Positions 10,286-19,567 are shown, counted from the stretch's first letter. The stretch is DNA of 64,000 nt from Alcanivorax sp. (GCA_022449455.1 JAKUPL010000005.1:1-64000), one strand, 5' to 3'. Program-made: numbers and translations. Notes: generated from the sequence alone by a model not told the origin.

Positions 10286-11238
10286 GTACTTCCCCCCTCC
10301 GACTCGCGTTCGCCGGCACCCCGGACTTCGCCGCCGTCAGCCTGCGGGCGCTGATCGACGGCCCCCATGAGATCGCCGCCGTACTCACCCAGCCCGACCG
10401 GGGTGCCGGGCGCGGCAAGAAGGTGGTGCAAAGCCCGGTGAAACAGCTGGCGCTGGCCCACGACCTGCCGGTGCTGCAGCCGGAATCCCTGAAAGGCGAT
10501 GAGATTCAGCGCCAGATCGCCGACCTGGACCTGGATGCCCTGATCGTGGTGGCCTACGGCCTGATCATTCCCCGCGCGGTGCTCGACCTGCCCCGTCTCG
10601 CTTGCGTCAACGTGCACGGTTCGCTGCTGCCGCGCTGGCGCGGCGCGGCGCCGATCCAGTGGGCGATCGTGGCCGGCGACACCGAGACCGGCAACACCAT
10701 CATGAAGATGGACGCGGGCCTGGACACCGGTCCCATGCTGCTCGGCGAGGCGCTGACCATCGGCGACCGGGAGACCGGCGGCGAGCTGCACGACCGCCTG
10801 GCCGCCCAGGGCGCGAGCCTGCTGGCCACCGTGCTGGACGATCTGCCCGGCCACCTGGCACGGGCCGAGCCCCAGCCCGAGGACGGCGTCACCTACGCGC
10901 ACAAGCTGAGCAAGCCCGGCGCCCGCATCGACTTCGGTCTGCCGGCGCGGGGCATCGTCAACCGGGTGCGCGCCTTCAACCCCTGGCCGGTGGCCTGGGT
11001 CGAGCTGAACGGCCAGCCGCTGCGCATCTGGGGCGCGGAAGAAGCCCCCGAAGCCGGCGACGACCAGGCCGAGCCGGGGCGCATTCTCACCGTCGGCGAC
11101 GACGGTCTGCTGGTGGCCTGCGGCGACGGCGCCGTGCGCCTGACCCGGCTGCAGTTGCCCGGCAAGAAATCCCTGACCGTGGCGGAAATCCGCCGCGGCC
11201 ATCCCGATCTGTTCCAACCAGGAGCCTTCCTTGGCTGA
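10282..11238 (+). CDS. fmt: Methionyl-tRNA formyltransferase
   Basis: A 318-residue enzyme that formylates Met-tRNAfMet using 10-formyl-tetrahydrofolate. The N-terminal Rossmann domain starts [13 protein letters not shown], and the catalytic block [20 protein letters not shown] begins with Asn110 and His112. The C-terminal OB-like domain follows ([14 protein letters not shown] and LRIWGAEE). The ATG at 10282 lies in the def stop, so the longer open frame from 10165 is rejected. The 3' end overlaps the TTG start of rsmB by eight bases. Confidence 0.98.
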   Translation: MSTSPLRLAFAGTPDFAAVSLRALIDGPHEIAAVLTQPDRGAGRGKKVVQSPVKQLALAHDLPVLQPESLKGDEIQRQIADLDLDALIVVAYGLIIPRAVLDLPRLACVNVHGSLLPRWRGAAPIQWAIVAGDTETGNTIMKMDAGLDTGPMLLGEALTIGDRETGGELHDRLAAQGASLLATVLDDLPGHLARAEPQPEDGVTYAHKLSKPGARIDFGLPARGIVNRVRAFNPWPVAWVELNGQPLRIWGAEEAPEAGDDQAEPGRILTVGDDGLLVACGDGAVRLTRLQLPGKKSLTVAEIRRGHPDLFQPGAFLG

Positions 11239-12574
11239 AAGCCCGGATCCCCGCCTGGCGGCGGTGCGCGCCCTCAACCGCGTACTGCCCGGCCAGGGCG
11301 ATGGCGCCAGCCTGCGCGAAGTGCTGCGCCGGGGCGTCCCCGACGGCAGCGCCGGCGGCCTCACCCGCGACCTGTGCTTCGGCGTGTGCCGCTACCTGCG
11401 CCCGCTCAATCAGTGGCTCAACGACCAGCTCGACAAGCCCCTCAAGGCCAAGGCCCAGCCGGTGCGGCTGGCGCTGCTGTGCGGCATCTATGAGCTGTGG
11501 TTCAGTGAGCGGCCGGCCCACGCGGTGGTCAACGCCTACCCGGAACTGTGCCGGCGCCTCAAGGCCGGCTGGGCCAGCGGCCTGGCCAACGCGGTGCTGC
11601 GCAAGGCCGACCGCACCGACGCCGCCACCGTCTTCGCCGACTACCCGCCGGCGGTGGCCGGCTCCCTGCCGGACTGGCTGTGGCGCCAGCTCCAGGAAGA
11701 CTGGCCGGCGCAGGCCGATGAGCTGGTCCAGGCCAGCCTGGCGCCGCCCCCCTTCACGCTGCGCGTGGACCGCCGGCGGCAGACTCGCGAGCAGGCCGTG
11801 GCATTGCTGGGCGACGGCGCCCGCCCCGGCGAACTGGCGCCCTGGAGTCTGTACCTGAGCCCGCCGCGCCCGGTGACGGCGTTGCCGGACTTCGAGACCG
11901 GCGCTTTCTCGGTGCAGGACGAAGCCGCGCAACTGCCGGCGGAATATCTGAACGTGCCCGCCGGCGGCCGGGTGCTGGACGCCTGCGCCGCGCCCGGCGG
12001 CAAGACCGGCCAGATTCTGGAAGCGTTCCCGGACGCCCGGGTCACCGCTCTGGATCTGGCGGAAGGGCGCCTGGCCCGCGTGCGCGACACCCTGGCGCGG
12101 CTGGGCGTGGAGGCCGACCCGCGCGTGGGCGACGCCGCCGACCCGAGCGGCTGGTGGGACGGCGAACCGTTCGACGCCATCCTGCTGGACGCACCCTGTT
12201 CCGCCACCGGCATCCTGCGCCGCCAGCCGGACGTGAAGTGGCACCGGCGCCGGGCGGACATCGCGCCGCTGGTGGATTTACAAGCGCGGATGCTGGATGC
12301 ACTATGGCCGCTGCTACGGCCCGGGGGCCGGCTGGTGTACGCCACCTGCTCGGTGCTGCGCGCGGAGAACGACCAGCAGGTGGACGCGTTTCTGGCGCGC
12401 ACCGACGACGCCCGGGACCGCACGCCACGGCCGGACACGGCGGTGGCGGTAACGGCGGGCTGGCAATTGCTGCCCCGCGACGGTGGCCCGGACGGCTTCT
12501 ACCTGGCCTGTCTGGATAAAGCGAGTCCGGACCAGGGCGGCCCCAACAAGAAGGCGATCGATCCCGGATCATGA
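11231..12574 (+). CDS. rsmB: 16S rRNA m5C967 methyltransferase
   Basis: A 447-residue SAM-dependent RNA methyltransferase. The N-terminal NusB-like domain (about residues 8-140, with [18 protein letters not shown]) is followed by the methyltransferase: [15 protein letters not shown] (SAM binding), [19 protein letters not shown] and [13 protein letters not shown], containing the two active-site cysteines of this family. Translation probably starts at TTG 11231, seven bases after CAGGAG; no ATG gives the usual N-terminus. It overlaps fmt at the 5' end and trkA (ATGA) at the 3' end. The C-terminal extension after about residue 430 is low-complexity. Confidence 0.96.
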   Translation: MAESPDPRLAAVRALNRVLPGQGDGASLREVLRRGVPDGSAGGLTRDLCFGVCRYLRPLNQWLNDQLDKPLKAKAQPVRLALLCGIYELWFSERPAHAVVNAYPELCRRLKAGWASGLANAVLRKADRTDAATVFADYPPAVAGSLPDWLWRQLQEDWPAQADELVQASLAPPPFTLRVDRRRQTREQAVALLGDGARPGELAPWSLYLSPPRPVTALPDFETGAFSVQDEAAQLPAEYLNVPAGGRVLDACAAPGGKTGQILEAFPDARVTALDLAEGRLARVRDTLARLGVEADPRVGDAADPSGWWDGEPFDAILLDAPCSATGILRRQPDVKWHRRRADIAPLVDLQARMLDALWPLLRPGGRLVYATCSVLRAENDQQVDAFLARTDDARDRTPRPDTAVAVTAGWQLLPRDGGPDGFYLACLDKASPDQGGPNKKAIDPGS

Positions 12575-13947
12575 AGATCATCATTCTCGGTGCCGGCCAG
12601 GTGGGCGGCACCCTGGCGGAGAACCTGGCGGGGGAACGCAACGACATCACCGTCATCGATATCGACGGCGAGCGGTTGCGGGAGCTGGGCGACCGCCTCG
12701 ACATCGGCACCGTGCAGGGGATGGGCTGTTACCCCTGGGTGCTCAAGGATGCCGGCGCCGAAGACGCCGACATGCTGATCGCGGTGACCAATTCCGACGA
12801 AGCGAACATGGTCGCCTGCCAGGTCGCCTATACCCTGTTCCGCACCCCCACCAAGATCGCCCGTATCCGCTCCGCCAATTACACCGCCCGCGGCGACAAG
12901 CTGTTCAACGAAAGCGCCATTCCCATCGACGTGATCATCAGCCCCGAGCAGGTGGTCACCGACTACATCAAGCGGCTGATCGAACACCCGGGCGCGTTGC
13001 AGGTGGTGAACTTCGCCGGCGGCCGGGTGCAGCTGGTGGCGGTGCGCGCCTATTACGGTGGCCCGCTGGTGGGCAACGAACTGCGCGAACTGCGCAAGCA
13101 CATGCCCAACGTGGACACCCGGGTGGCGGCGATCTTCCGCCGCAACCGGCCGATCATTCCGGAAGGCAATACGGTGATCGAGGCGGACGACGAGGTCTTC
13201 TTCATCGCCGCCAAGAACGACATCCGCGCGGTAATGAGCGAGCTGCGCCGCTTGGAGCACAATTACAAACGGGTGCTGATCGCCGGCGGCGGCAACATCG
13301 GCTACCGGCTGGCCAAGAGCATCCAACACCGCTACAACGTGAAGCTGATCGAGCGTTCGCCGCAGCGCGCCGAGTGGCTTGGCGAGAAGCTGGACCACAC
13401 CGTGGTGCTGCAGGGCCTGGGCACCGACCGGGATGAGCTGCTCAAAGCCAACATCGAAAACACCGACGTGTTCTGCGCGCTGACCAACGACGACGAAGCC
13501 AACATCATGGCCTCGCTGCTGGCCAAGCGGTTGGGCGCGCGCAAGGTGATGACGCTGATCGCCAACCCGGCCTACGTGGATCTGGTGCAGGGCCACGACA
13601 TCGACATCGCCATCTCGCCGCAGCAGTCCACCATCGGCAGCCTGCTGACCCATGTGCGCCGAGGCGACGTGGTCAACGTCTACTCTCTGCGCCGCGGCGC
13701 GGCGGAGGCCATCGAGGCCATCGCCCACGGCGACGCCAAGTCGTCCAAGGTGGTGGGCCGCGCCATCGAGGACATCGACCTGCCGGAGGGCACCACCATC
13801 GGCGCCATCGTGCGCGGCGAGAAGGTGCTGATCGCCCACGACGACCTGGTGATCGAACCGGACGACCACGTGATCCTGTTCCTGATCGACAAACGGCGGA
13901 CCCGCGACGTGGAGAAGTTATTCCAGGTCGGGTTCACCTTCTTCTAG
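12571..13947 (+). CDS. trkA: Trk potassium uptake peripheral NAD-binding protein TrkA
   Basis: A 458-residue cytoplasmic regulator of the Trk K+ channel, made of two RCK_N/RCK_C repeats. Each Rossmann half starts with a glycine motif: [17 protein letters not shown] at residues 3-19 and [17 protein letters not shown] at about 235. Acidic second-strand ends (VIDID; LIERS) suit NAD(H) binding. The ATG lies in the stop of rsmB, and trkH follows after about 117 bp, so channel and gate are encoded together. Confidence 0.97.
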   Translation: MKIIILGAGQVGGTLAENLAGERNDITVIDIDGERLRELGDRLDIGTVQGMGCYPWVLKDAGAEDADMLIAVTNSDEANMVACQVAYTLFRTPTKIARIRSANYTARGDKLFNESAIPIDVIISPEQVVTDYIKRLIEHPGALQVVNFAGGRVQLVAVRAYYGGPLVGNELRELRKHMPNVDTRVAAIFRRNRPIIPEGNTVIEADDEVFFIAAKNDIRAVMSELRRLEHNYKRVLIAGGGNIGYRLAKSIQHRYNVKLIERSPQRAEWLGEKLDHTVVLQGLGTDRDELLKANIENTDVFCALTNDDEANIMASLLAKRLGARKVMTLIANPAYVDLVQGHDIDIAISPQQSTIGSLLTHVRRGDVVNVYSLRRGAAEAIEAIAHGDAKSSKVVGRAIEDIDLPEGTTIGAIVRGEKVLIAHDDLVIEPDDHVILFLIDKRRTRDVEKLFQVGFTFF

Positions 13948-13957
13948 GGGCCGCATG

Positions 13958-13987
13958 CACGCTTACACGCTTACACGCTTACACGCC
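13958..13987 (+). repeat. Tandem 8-bp repeat (CACGCTTA x3 plus partial copy)
   Basis: CACGCTTA is repeated three times without interruption, followed by a partial CACGCC, in the trkA-trkH gap. A related sequence in opposite orientation (GCGTGTTGCGTGCAAGCGTG, around 14026-14046) could pair imperfectly with it to form a long hairpin just before the trkH ribosome site. Confidence 0.8.
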
Positions 13988-14064
13988 CACTGGCGTAGCA
14001 GGGTTCCTCACGGTTTCCAGCGTGCCGCGTGTTGCGTGCAAGCGTGCGAGCGCCAGGATCTCCC

Positions 14065-15516
14065 ATGCATTTCGCGCTGATTTCCAAGGTGCTCGGTCTG
14101 CTGCTGGTGGTGTTCAGCTTCACCATGATGCCGCCGGTGGCGGTGGCGTTTTTTTACGGCGACGGCACCGAAGGGCCGTTTCTGACCTCGTTCTGCATTT
14201 CCCTGCTGCTGGGTCTGACCCTGTGGCTGCCGTTCTTCCGCCACCGCGCCGAACTGCAAACCCGCGACGGCTTTCTGGTGGTGACGTTGTTCTGGTCGGT
14301 GCTGGGCCTGATCGGTGCGCTGCCGCTGCTGATCTCCGACGCGGTGCCGGTGGGCTTCACCGACGCGGTGTTCGAGTCGGTGTCCGGGCTGACCACCACC
14401 GGCGCCACCATTCTGTCCGGCATCGATGATCTGCCTCCGTCGGTATTGTTCTACCGCCAGCAGCTGCAATGGCTCGGCGGCATGGGCGTGATCGTGCTGG
14501 CGGTGGCGATTCTGCCGATGCTCGGCATCGGTGGCATGCAGCTCTACAAGGCGGAAATCCCCGGCCCCATGAAAGAGGCCAAGCTGACGCCGCGCATCGC
14601 CGAGACCGCCAAGGCCCTGTGGTACGTGTACCTGGCCATCACCGTGGCCTGCGCGCTGGCGTTCTGGGCCGCCGGCATGACCCTGTTCGACGCCATCTGC
14701 CACAGCTTCAGCACCGTCTCCACCGGCGGCTTTTCCACCCACGATGCGTCCATGGCCTACTGGGACAACGCCGCCATCGACTGGGTGGCGACGGTGTTCA
14801 TCCTGATCGGCGGGGTCAACTTCGCGCTGCACTTCGCCGCCTGGCGCAGCCGCTCGCTGCTGACCTTCGTGCGCGACCCGGAATTCCGCTTCTTCATGGG
14901 CCTGATGCTGCTCTACATCCTGTTGGTGGGGCTGGGGCTGATGGTGTTCCACATCCACGACCCGGTGGATCAGGCGTTCCGCCATGCCGCCTTCCAGGTG
15001 GCCTCGTTCGGCACCGGCACCGGCCTGACCAGCACCAACGCCGCCGCCTGGCCCGGCTACATCCCCTATCTGCTGGTGCTGATCAGCTTTATCGGCGGCT
15101 GCGCCGGCTCCACCGGCGGTGGCATGAAGGCGGTGCGCGCCGCCCTGGTGGCCCGCCACAGCCTGCGCGAGCTGCGCCGGCTGATCTACCCCAACGGCGT
15201 GTTCGCGCTGCGCTTCGGCAAGCACGTGGTCAACGACCGGGTGCTGCAGGCGGTGTGGGGCTTCGTCGGCGTGTACATCACCATCTCGGTGATCTTTACC
15301 CTGCTGTTCACCGTCACCGGCATGGACCTGACCACCGCCGTCAGCGCCGTGGCCGCCTCCATCAACAACCTGGGCGTGGGCATCGGCCAGGTGGGCGCCG
15401 GCTTCGCCAACATCACGCCGGAAGCCAAGTGGATGATGACCCTGCTGATGCTGCTGGGCCGGCTGGAGATCTTTACCTTTCTGGTGCTGTTCACGCCGCT
15501 CTTCTGGAAACAGTAG
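14065..15516 (+). CDS. trkH: Trk system potassium channel subunit TrkH
   Basis: A 483-residue inner-membrane K+ uptake protein with four membrane-pore-membrane repeats. The four selectivity-filter loops can be read: SGLTTTGATIL, STVSTGGFSTHD, SFGTGTGLTSTN and ASINNLGVGIGQVG. About ten hydrophobic helices surround them. The ATG at 14065 is preceded by CAGGA and gives MHFALISKVLGLLLVV; an upstream in-frame start lies in repeat sequence and is unlikely. It is placed downstream of trkA, its NAD-binding regulatory partner. Confidence 0.96.
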   Translation: MHFALISKVLGLLLVVFSFTMMPPVAVAFFYGDGTEGPFLTSFCISLLLGLTLWLPFFRHRAELQTRDGFLVVTLFWSVLGLIGALPLLISDAVPVGFTDAVFESVSGLTTTGATILSGIDDLPPSVLFYRQQLQWLGGMGVIVLAVAILPMLGIGGMQLYKAEIPGPMKEAKLTPRIAETAKALWYVYLAITVACALAFWAAGMTLFDAICHSFSTVSTGGFSTHDASMAYWDNAAIDWVATVFILIGGVNFALHFAAWRSRSLLTFVRDPEFRFFMGLMLLYILLVGLGLMVFHIHDPVDQAFRHAAFQVASFGTGTGLTSTNAAAWPGYIPYLLVLISFIGGCAGSTGGGMKAVRAALVARHSLRELRRLIYPNGVFALRFGKHVVNDRVLQAVWGFVGVYITISVIFTLLFTVTGMDLTTAVSAVAASINNLGVGIGQVGAGFANITPEAKWMMTLLMLLGRLEIFTFLVLFTPLFWKQ

Positions 15517-15546
15517 GTCTGGAAAAAGTAGGTCGGGAACTTGACC

Positions 15547-15566
15547 CAATCACCGGAAGGTGATTG
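15547..15566. repeat. Short stem-loop upstream of the MFS gene
   Basis: CAATCACC (15547-15554) and GGTGATTG (15559-15566) form a perfect 8-bp stem with a GGAA loop, 30 bp after the trkH stop. No T-run follows. It could terminate trkH transcription weakly or mask the possible TTG start at 15564 of the next gene. Confidence 0.45.
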
Positions 15567-15599
15567 ATTGAGCGGCCCTCCACCCGCCACAGGTCCCGC

Positions 15600-16859
15600 A
15601 TGACGGTTTCCGATCCGGCCACGGCCGTCTATCGCCAACCCGGTTTCGTTCCCTTTCTGATCGCCCGGCTGTTCGCCTCGGCGGCCATGCAGATCCAGGC
15701 CATCATCGTCGCCTGGCAGGTCTACGCCCTGACCCGCGACCCGCTGTCGCTGGGCTATGTAGGGCTGGCCCAGTTTCTGCCCATGGTGGTCCTGCTGCTG
15801 CCCGCCGGCGACCTGGTGGACCGCGTCGACCGGCGCCTGCTGCTGCATTTCAGCTGGGGCGTGCAGGCGCTGTGCAGCGCCCTGCTGATCGCGCTGTCCT
15901 GGCGTGCCGACACCGACGTCCGCCTGTTCTATGCGGTGCTGGTGCTGTTCGGGGCCGCTCGCGCCTTCACCGGCCCCACCTTGCAAAGCCTGCTGCCGCA
16001 GATCGTGCCGCGCGGCCTGCTGGGCAAGGCCATCGCCCTGAACTCCTCGATCATGAAGATCGCCGTGATCGGCGGCCCGGTGGCCGGTGGCCTGCTCTAC
16101 CCGCTGGGCCCGGTGGTGGCCTACAGCGTCACCCTGAGCCTGTTCGTGCTGGGCGTGCTGATGCTGTTCGCGGTGCGCATACGTTACCGGGGCGACCCGG
16201 CGCCGGCGGAAGCCAGCGCCTGGCGGCGCTTTACCGCCGGCATTCTCTATATCCGTCACAAGCCGGTGATTCTGGGCATTATCTCCCTGGACCTGTTCGC
16301 GGTGTTGTTCGGCGGCATCACCGCCTTGCTGCCGGTGTACGCCGAGGAAGTGCTGAATGTGGGGCCGGAAGGGCTGGGCGCGCTACGCAGCGCCATCGCC
16401 GCCGGCGCCTTCGTGATGGGGCTTTATCTGGGCGTGCGCGCGATTCAGCGCCGCGCCGGCCTGGTGATGTTCGCCGCGGTGGCGGTGTTCGGCGTGGCCA
16501 ATATCGTGTTCGCCCTGTCGCGGGAATTCTGGCTGTCGTTCGCGGCGCTGTTCGTGGCCGGCGCCGCCGACATGATCAGCGTGTACGTGCGCCTGACCCT
16601 GCTGCAGCTGGCCACCCCGGACGCCATGCGCGGCCGCGTCAACGCGGTGAACATGCTGTTCATCGGCGCCTCCAACGAGCTGGGCGAGTTTGAATCCGGA
16701 GTGACCGCGTCCTGGTTCGGCACGGTGCCGGCGGCGGTGATCGGCGGGGTCGGCACCCTGGCGGTGGTGGGCCTGTGGATGAGCGCCTTCCCGGCGCTGC
16801 GCAAGGTGGACCGCATCGAGGACGTGGCGGCGGACGCCCCGCCGCCCACGAAACCGTAG
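15600..16859 (+). CDS. MFS transporter of the EntS/MFS_3 type
   Basis: A 419-residue major facilitator protein with about twelve hydrophobic helices. The first half has the loop motif DLVDRVDRRLLL between helices 2 and 3 (MFS motif A-like), and the layout resembles enterobactin-exporter-like MFS_3 proteins. The substrate is unknown; annotation transfer to enterobactin export is not justified because no siderophore genes are near. The start is uncertain: ATG 15600 begins MTVSDPATAVYRQPGF, while an in-frame TTG at 15564 follows GGAAGG. It stands alone, converging on alkB. Confidence 0.88.
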   Translation: MTVSDPATAVYRQPGFVPFLIARLFASAAMQIQAIIVAWQVYALTRDPLSLGYVGLAQFLPMVVLLLPAGDLVDRVDRRLLLHFSWGVQALCSALLIALSWRADTDVRLFYAVLVLFGAARAFTGPTLQSLLPQIVPRGLLGKAIALNSSIMKIAVIGGPVAGGLLYPLGPVVAYSVTLSLFVLGVLMLFAVRIRYRGDPAPAEASAWRRFTAGILYIRHKPVILGIISLDLFAVLFGGITALLPVYAEEVLNVGPEGLGALRSAIAAGAFVMGLYLGVRAIQRRAGLVMFAAVAVFGVANIVFALSREFWLSFAALFVAGAADMISVYVRLTLLQLATPDAMRGRVNAVNMLFIGASNELGEFESGVTASWFGTVPAAVIGGVGTLAVVGLWMSAFPALRKVDRIEDVAADAPPPTKP

Positions 16860-16881
16860 GAGCGGCGGTCCCGCCGCGATC
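16857..16881 (+). repeat. REP-like extragenic palindrome
   Basis: GTAGGAGCGGCGGTCCCGCC followed by GCGAT lies between the convergent MFS and alkB stops. It has the GTAGGAGC...CCGCGAT form of Pseudomonas-type REP elements, with a GCGGCGG/CCGCCGC stem. It may act as a two-way transcription end. Only one copy was noticed in the window. Confidence 0.55.
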
Positions 16882-16919
16882 CGGCGCGCGCCCCATGGGC
16901 CGCGCCGTCGCCACGCCCC

Positions 16920-18068
16920 TCAGGCGATGTTGTTGACCCGGCGACTGCCGCGGAACAACTGATCCATCTCGCCTTCGTAATAGGCTTCCACCCGCGGGTT
17001 CATCACCTTCTTCCACAGCGGCGGCACCAGCGCCAGCACGTACATGGCCGCGTAGCCCCCGGGCAGCTGCGGACTCTCGTCGTAATGGCGCAGCACCTGG
17101 TAGCGACGCTTGGCGTAGGCGTGGTGGTCGCTGTGCCGCTGCAGTTGGAACAGCGCCAGGTTGGTGAGCAGGTAGTTGGAATTCCAGCTGTGCGCCGGGG
17201 TCACCCGCTCGTAGCGGCCGTTATCGCGCACCCGGCGGTGCAGGCCGTAGTGCTCGATGTAGTTGATCACTTCCAGGGTGAAGGCGGCCACGAAGCTCTG
17301 CGCCACGAAGAACAGCACGCCCATCCAGCCGAACGCCAGCCCGAACGCCACCGCGAACAGCGCGGAAATGCCATACCACCAGATCAGCTCGTTGTGGACG
17401 CTCAGGTTCTTCTTGCCCTTGCGCTCCAGGTACTGCTTCTCCAGCTTCCAGGCGTTCAGGAAGTTGTGCTTGAAGGCGCGCGGCAGGAATTCGTAGAGCC
17501 CCTGGTTGTACTGGGAAGACGACGCGTCCTCCGGCGTGGACACATGCACGTGGTGGCCGCGCACATGCTCCACCTTGAAGCCCGCGTAGGTCACCGACGC
17601 CAACAACAGCCCGCCCATCCAGTTTTCCAGCTTGGGGTCCTTGTGCACGAACTCGTGGCCCAGGTTGATGGCGATGATGCCACCCACGGTACCGATGGAA
17701 ACGATCCAGCCCAGTTGGCCGAACCAGGAATAGTCGTTGTTCACGAACACCCAGCCGGCGAAGAACAACACCGCCAGCCACAGGAAACCCATCAAGAACA
17801 GGGAATAGGTGTACAGCCGCTCCTGGCTGAGCGACGGCACCTGGACCTCCTCGTCCGGGTTGGACGGGTCCTTGCCGATCAGGTAGTCCAGCACCGGAAT
17901 GATGCCGAACACCACGAAGTAGATGAACCAGGCCCAGTAATCCTGGGTCCCGGCCTCGCGCCCGATAAAGGCGCTCATCGGCAACAGCGGCAGCACCAGA
18001 GCCCAAAAGGCCAGATACCCCCATTTTTTTATTTTCAGCATGGTATCGGAATGCATGTTGGCGAACAT
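16920..18068 (-). CDS. alkB: Alkane 1-monooxygenase (membrane non-haem di-iron hydroxylase)
   Basis: A 382-residue integral-membrane enzyme that hydroxylates the terminal carbon of medium-chain n-alkanes, taking electrons from rubredoxin. The histidine clusters of the family are all seen: HEFVH (138-142), EHVRGHHVH (167-175), the HYG motif NYIEHYGLHR (269-278) and LQRHSDHHAYAKRRYQ (309-324). About six hydrophobic helices are present. The divergent GntR gene matches the arrangement reported for Alcanivorax alkB2, so it may be that paralogue. No rubredoxin or rubredoxin reductase gene is in the window. ATG 18068 follows GGGAGACC. Confidence 0.97.
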   Translation of the reverse strand: MFANMHSDTMLKIKKWGYLAFWALVLPLLPMSAFIGREAGTQDYWAWFIYFVVFGIIPVLDYLIGKDPSNPDEEVQVPSLSQERLYTYSLFLMGFLWLAVLFFAGWVFVNNDYSWFGQLGWIVSIGTVGGIIAINLGHEFVHKDPKLENWMGGLLLASVTYAGFKVEHVRGHHVHVSTPEDASSSQYNQGLYEFLPRAFKHNFLNAWKLEKQYLERKGKKNLSVHNELIWWYGISALFAVAFGLAFGWMGVLFFVAQSFVAAFTLEVINYIEHYGLHRRVRDNGRYERVTPAHSWNSNYLLTNLALFQLQRHSDHHAYAKRRYQVLRHYDESPQLPGGYAAMYVLALVPPLWKKVMNPRVEAYYEGEMDQLFRGSRRVNNIA

Positions 18069-18104
18069 GATGGTCTCCCGTGACGTTATCAGTCCTCGAT
18101 GGCA

Positions 18105-18132
18105 ACATTAGCACCCTTTCTTGAATTGTCAA
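18105..18132 (-). promoter_or_regulatory. Promoter of alkB
   Basis: On the minus strand TTGACA (18127-18132) is followed after 16 bases by TAATGT (18105-18110), about 37 bp upstream of the alkB start. The -35 is a perfect sigma-70 hexamer, and it touches the dyad at 18121-18154, suggesting control by the divergent GntR protein. Confidence 0.6.
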
Positions 18133-18154
18133 ACAACTCAATTAGTGACACAAG
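18121..18154. promoter_or_regulatory. Candidate GntR operator between alkB and gntR
   Basis: An imperfect dyad is centred on ACTCAATTAGT, with outer arms TTGTCAAAC and GTGACACAA. It spans the -35 hexamers of both facing promoters (18127-18132 for alkB, 18145-18150 for gntR), where a bound regulator would affect both. Operator identity is inferred from position and symmetry only. Confidence 0.4.
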
Positions 18155-18173
18155 GTCGCACCGGGCGGATAAT
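18145..18173 (+). promoter_or_regulatory. Promoter of the gntR regulator
   Basis: GTGACA (18145-18150), 17-base spacer, GATAAT (18168-18173), then the ribosome site AGGAGGAAG before ATG 18198. It faces the alkB promoter with only 12 bases between the two -35 hexamers. Confidence 0.55.
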
Positions 18174-18197
18174 GGCCACCACCCTCAGGAGGAAGTG

Positions 18198-18863
18198 ATG
18201 TCGTTGAAAGCCGTCAGTCTCAGTGAACAGATCGCCGATCACCTGGGCGAACGGATCGTGCGCGGGGAACTGGCCCCGGGCGCGAAACTGCCCGAAGCGG
18301 AACTGGCGAAAAGTCTTGATGTGAGTACTAACTCACTGCGAGAGGCTTTCAGGCTTCTGGAAAAGCGACACCTGATCGAACTGCAACCCCGGCGCGGGGC
18401 GCGGGTCTGTGAGGTCACGGAAAGCGAGGTCCGCGACCTGTACGACTTCCTTTTCCTGCTGCTCTCCCACATGGCCGCCCGCGCCGCCCGCGACTGGCAA
18501 CCCGGCCAGATCGAGGACCTGGCCCGAATGCTGCCCGAACTGGAGCGGTACTTTCAGGCCGACGATCTCCCCGCCGCCCACCAGGTGGCCTTCCGGTTCG
18601 TGGAACTGGCCACCCGACGCTTCGCCGACAACCGCTACCTGGCCGCCGACATCGAGGACCTGGTGCCCCTGCTCAAGCGCTTCTCGTACATCGCCCTGCA
18701 GGAAGAAACCACCGAATTCGACATGTCCCTGAAGATCTTCCAGCGGCTCCTGGAAAACGTCCTCGCCCGCAACCCGGAACAGGCCGCCGCCGACATCCGT
18801 GAGTATGGGGAGAACCAGTGCCGCATCGTGCTGCGGGCGGTGGCGAAGCGGAACGCGGCTTAG
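18198..18863 (+). CDS. GntR/FadR-type transcriptional regulator, probably of alkB
   Basis: A 221-residue regulator. The N-terminal winged helix (about residues 5-70) contains ERIVRGELAPGAKLPEAELA and the recognition region STNSLREAFRLLEKRHLIEL, followed by an all-helical FCD-like ligand domain. The start at 18198 is set by a strong AGGAGGAAG; the frame is open upstream into the operator region. Divergence from alkB, with overlapping promoters, suggests it controls alkB in response to an alkane-derived acid or acyl-CoA, as reported for Alcanivorax alkB2 loci. The ligand is not visible in the sequence. It is the last core-like gene before the accessory island. Confidence 0.92.
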   Translation: MSLKAVSLSEQIADHLGERIVRGELAPGAKLPEAELAKSLDVSTNSLREAFRLLEKRHLIELQPRRGARVCEVTESEVRDLYDFLFLLLSHMAARAARDWQPGQIEDLARMLPELERYFQADDLPAAHQVAFRFVELATRRFADNRYLAADIEDLVPLLKRFSYIALQEETTEFDMSLKIFQRLLENVLARNPEQAAADIREYGENQCRIVLRAVAKRNAA

Positions 18864-18888
18864 GCGGCTTAGTAAGCCCTCCAGCTGC

Positions 18889-18919
18889 TTGATGGCATGT
18901 CTAATCTGACATATCATGT
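18889..18919 (+). promoter_or_regulatory. Promoter and palindromic operator of the HigBA-like module
   Basis: TTGATG (18889-18894) and TATCAT (18912-18917) are 17 bases apart, just before the toxin ATG at 18925. Inside the spacer ATGTC (18897-18901) and GACAT (18908-18912) form an inverted repeat, and ACAT/ATGT (18909-18919) gives a second one. This placement suits autorepression by the antitoxin. Confidence 0.5.
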
Positions 18920-18924
18920 AGAGC

Positions 18925-19251
18925 ATGAGCCCGAAGGATAAGCCACTTATCTGGCTACATGGAGACGTAAGGACGCCGCCTTTCTCGGCCGCCGCCAGAT
19001 TAGAGGCGGGCTACCTGCAGCGTGGTGTAACACTTACCATGCCGCACTCCCGACCCATGCCCTCCATCGGCGCTCATTGCCACGAACTTCGCATCACGGA
19101 CGACGACAAGATCTGGCGTATATTTTACCGGATAGACAGGGATGCCATTGTCATAGCAGAGATTGTTAAGAAGAAGACCGGCAAGACTCCGAAGACGGTA
19201 ATCGATACCTGTAAGACCAGATTCAGGATGTATGATGATGCATGCGAATAA
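18925..19251 (+). CDS. RelE/ParE-family toxin (phage Gp49-like, HigB type)
   Basis: A 108-residue basic protein starting MSPKDKPLIWLHGDVRTPPF. The order LIWLHGDVRTPPFS...AGYLQRG...PMPSIGAHCHELRITD...WRIFYRID...AIVIAEIVKKKTGKTP is that of Gp49-like/HigB toxins, which act as ribosome-dependent mRNA endonucleases. The ending CKTRFRMYD is also typical. It overlaps the antitoxin start by about 20 bp, toxin first, as in higBA operons. Base composition is lower in GC than the flanking core genes, in keeping with lateral acquisition. Confidence 0.85.
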   Translation: MSPKDKPLIWLHGDVRTPPFSAAARLEAGYLQRGVTLTMPHSRPMPSIGAHCHELRITDDDKIWRIFYRIDRDAIVIAEIVKKKTGKTPKTVIDTCKTRFRMYDDACE

Positions 19252-19567
19252 GCGTAAAAAGCTTGAGGAAAGCGGCTGGAAAATCGGTAATGCGGATGAG
19301 TTTCTGGAGCTCACCCCTGAAGAGTCCGCCTACATTGAGATGAAACTGGCGCTCAGTCAGTCGCTCAAAGAGAGTCGACGCAAGAAAAACCTGAGCCAGG
19401 TAGAGCTGGCAAGACTGATCAAGTCCAGCCAGTCTCGAGTGGCCAAAATGGAAGCCGGCGACCCGAGCGTTTCCATGGATTTGCTTATGAGGTCACTGCT
19501 TGCGCTTGGCACTTCGCCAGAAGAAGTTGGCAGGGTTATTTCTTCAGGTAAGCCTCGAGCTGCATAA
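19232..19567 (+). CDS. XRE-family antitoxin (HigA type) paired with the Gp49-like toxin
   Basis: A 111-residue protein with a helix-turn-helix at about residues 48-100 (KNLSQVELARLIKSSQSRVAKM). The N-terminal part (ADEFLELTPEESAYIEMK) is typical of antitoxins paired with Gp49-like toxins. Three ATGs lie close together (19232, 19235, 19238) after CAGGA, so the exact start is unclear. The last 24 bases overlap, on the opposite strand, the out-of-frame tail of a truncated YoeB-like reading frame. It should bind both the toxin and the upstream palindrome. Confidence 0.85.
   Translation: MMMHANKRKKLEESGWKIGNADEFLELTPEESAYIEMKLALSQSLKESRRKKNLSQVELARLIKSSQSRVAKMEAGDPSVSMDLLMRSLLALGTSPEEVGRVISSGKPRAA

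Noticed and set aside
15564-15599. TTG 15564 as the MFS transporter start
   Set aside because: It has a ribosome-like GGAAGG but would add 12 polar, basic residues before the normal start and lies inside a stem-loop; ATG 15600 was kept, with uncertainty.
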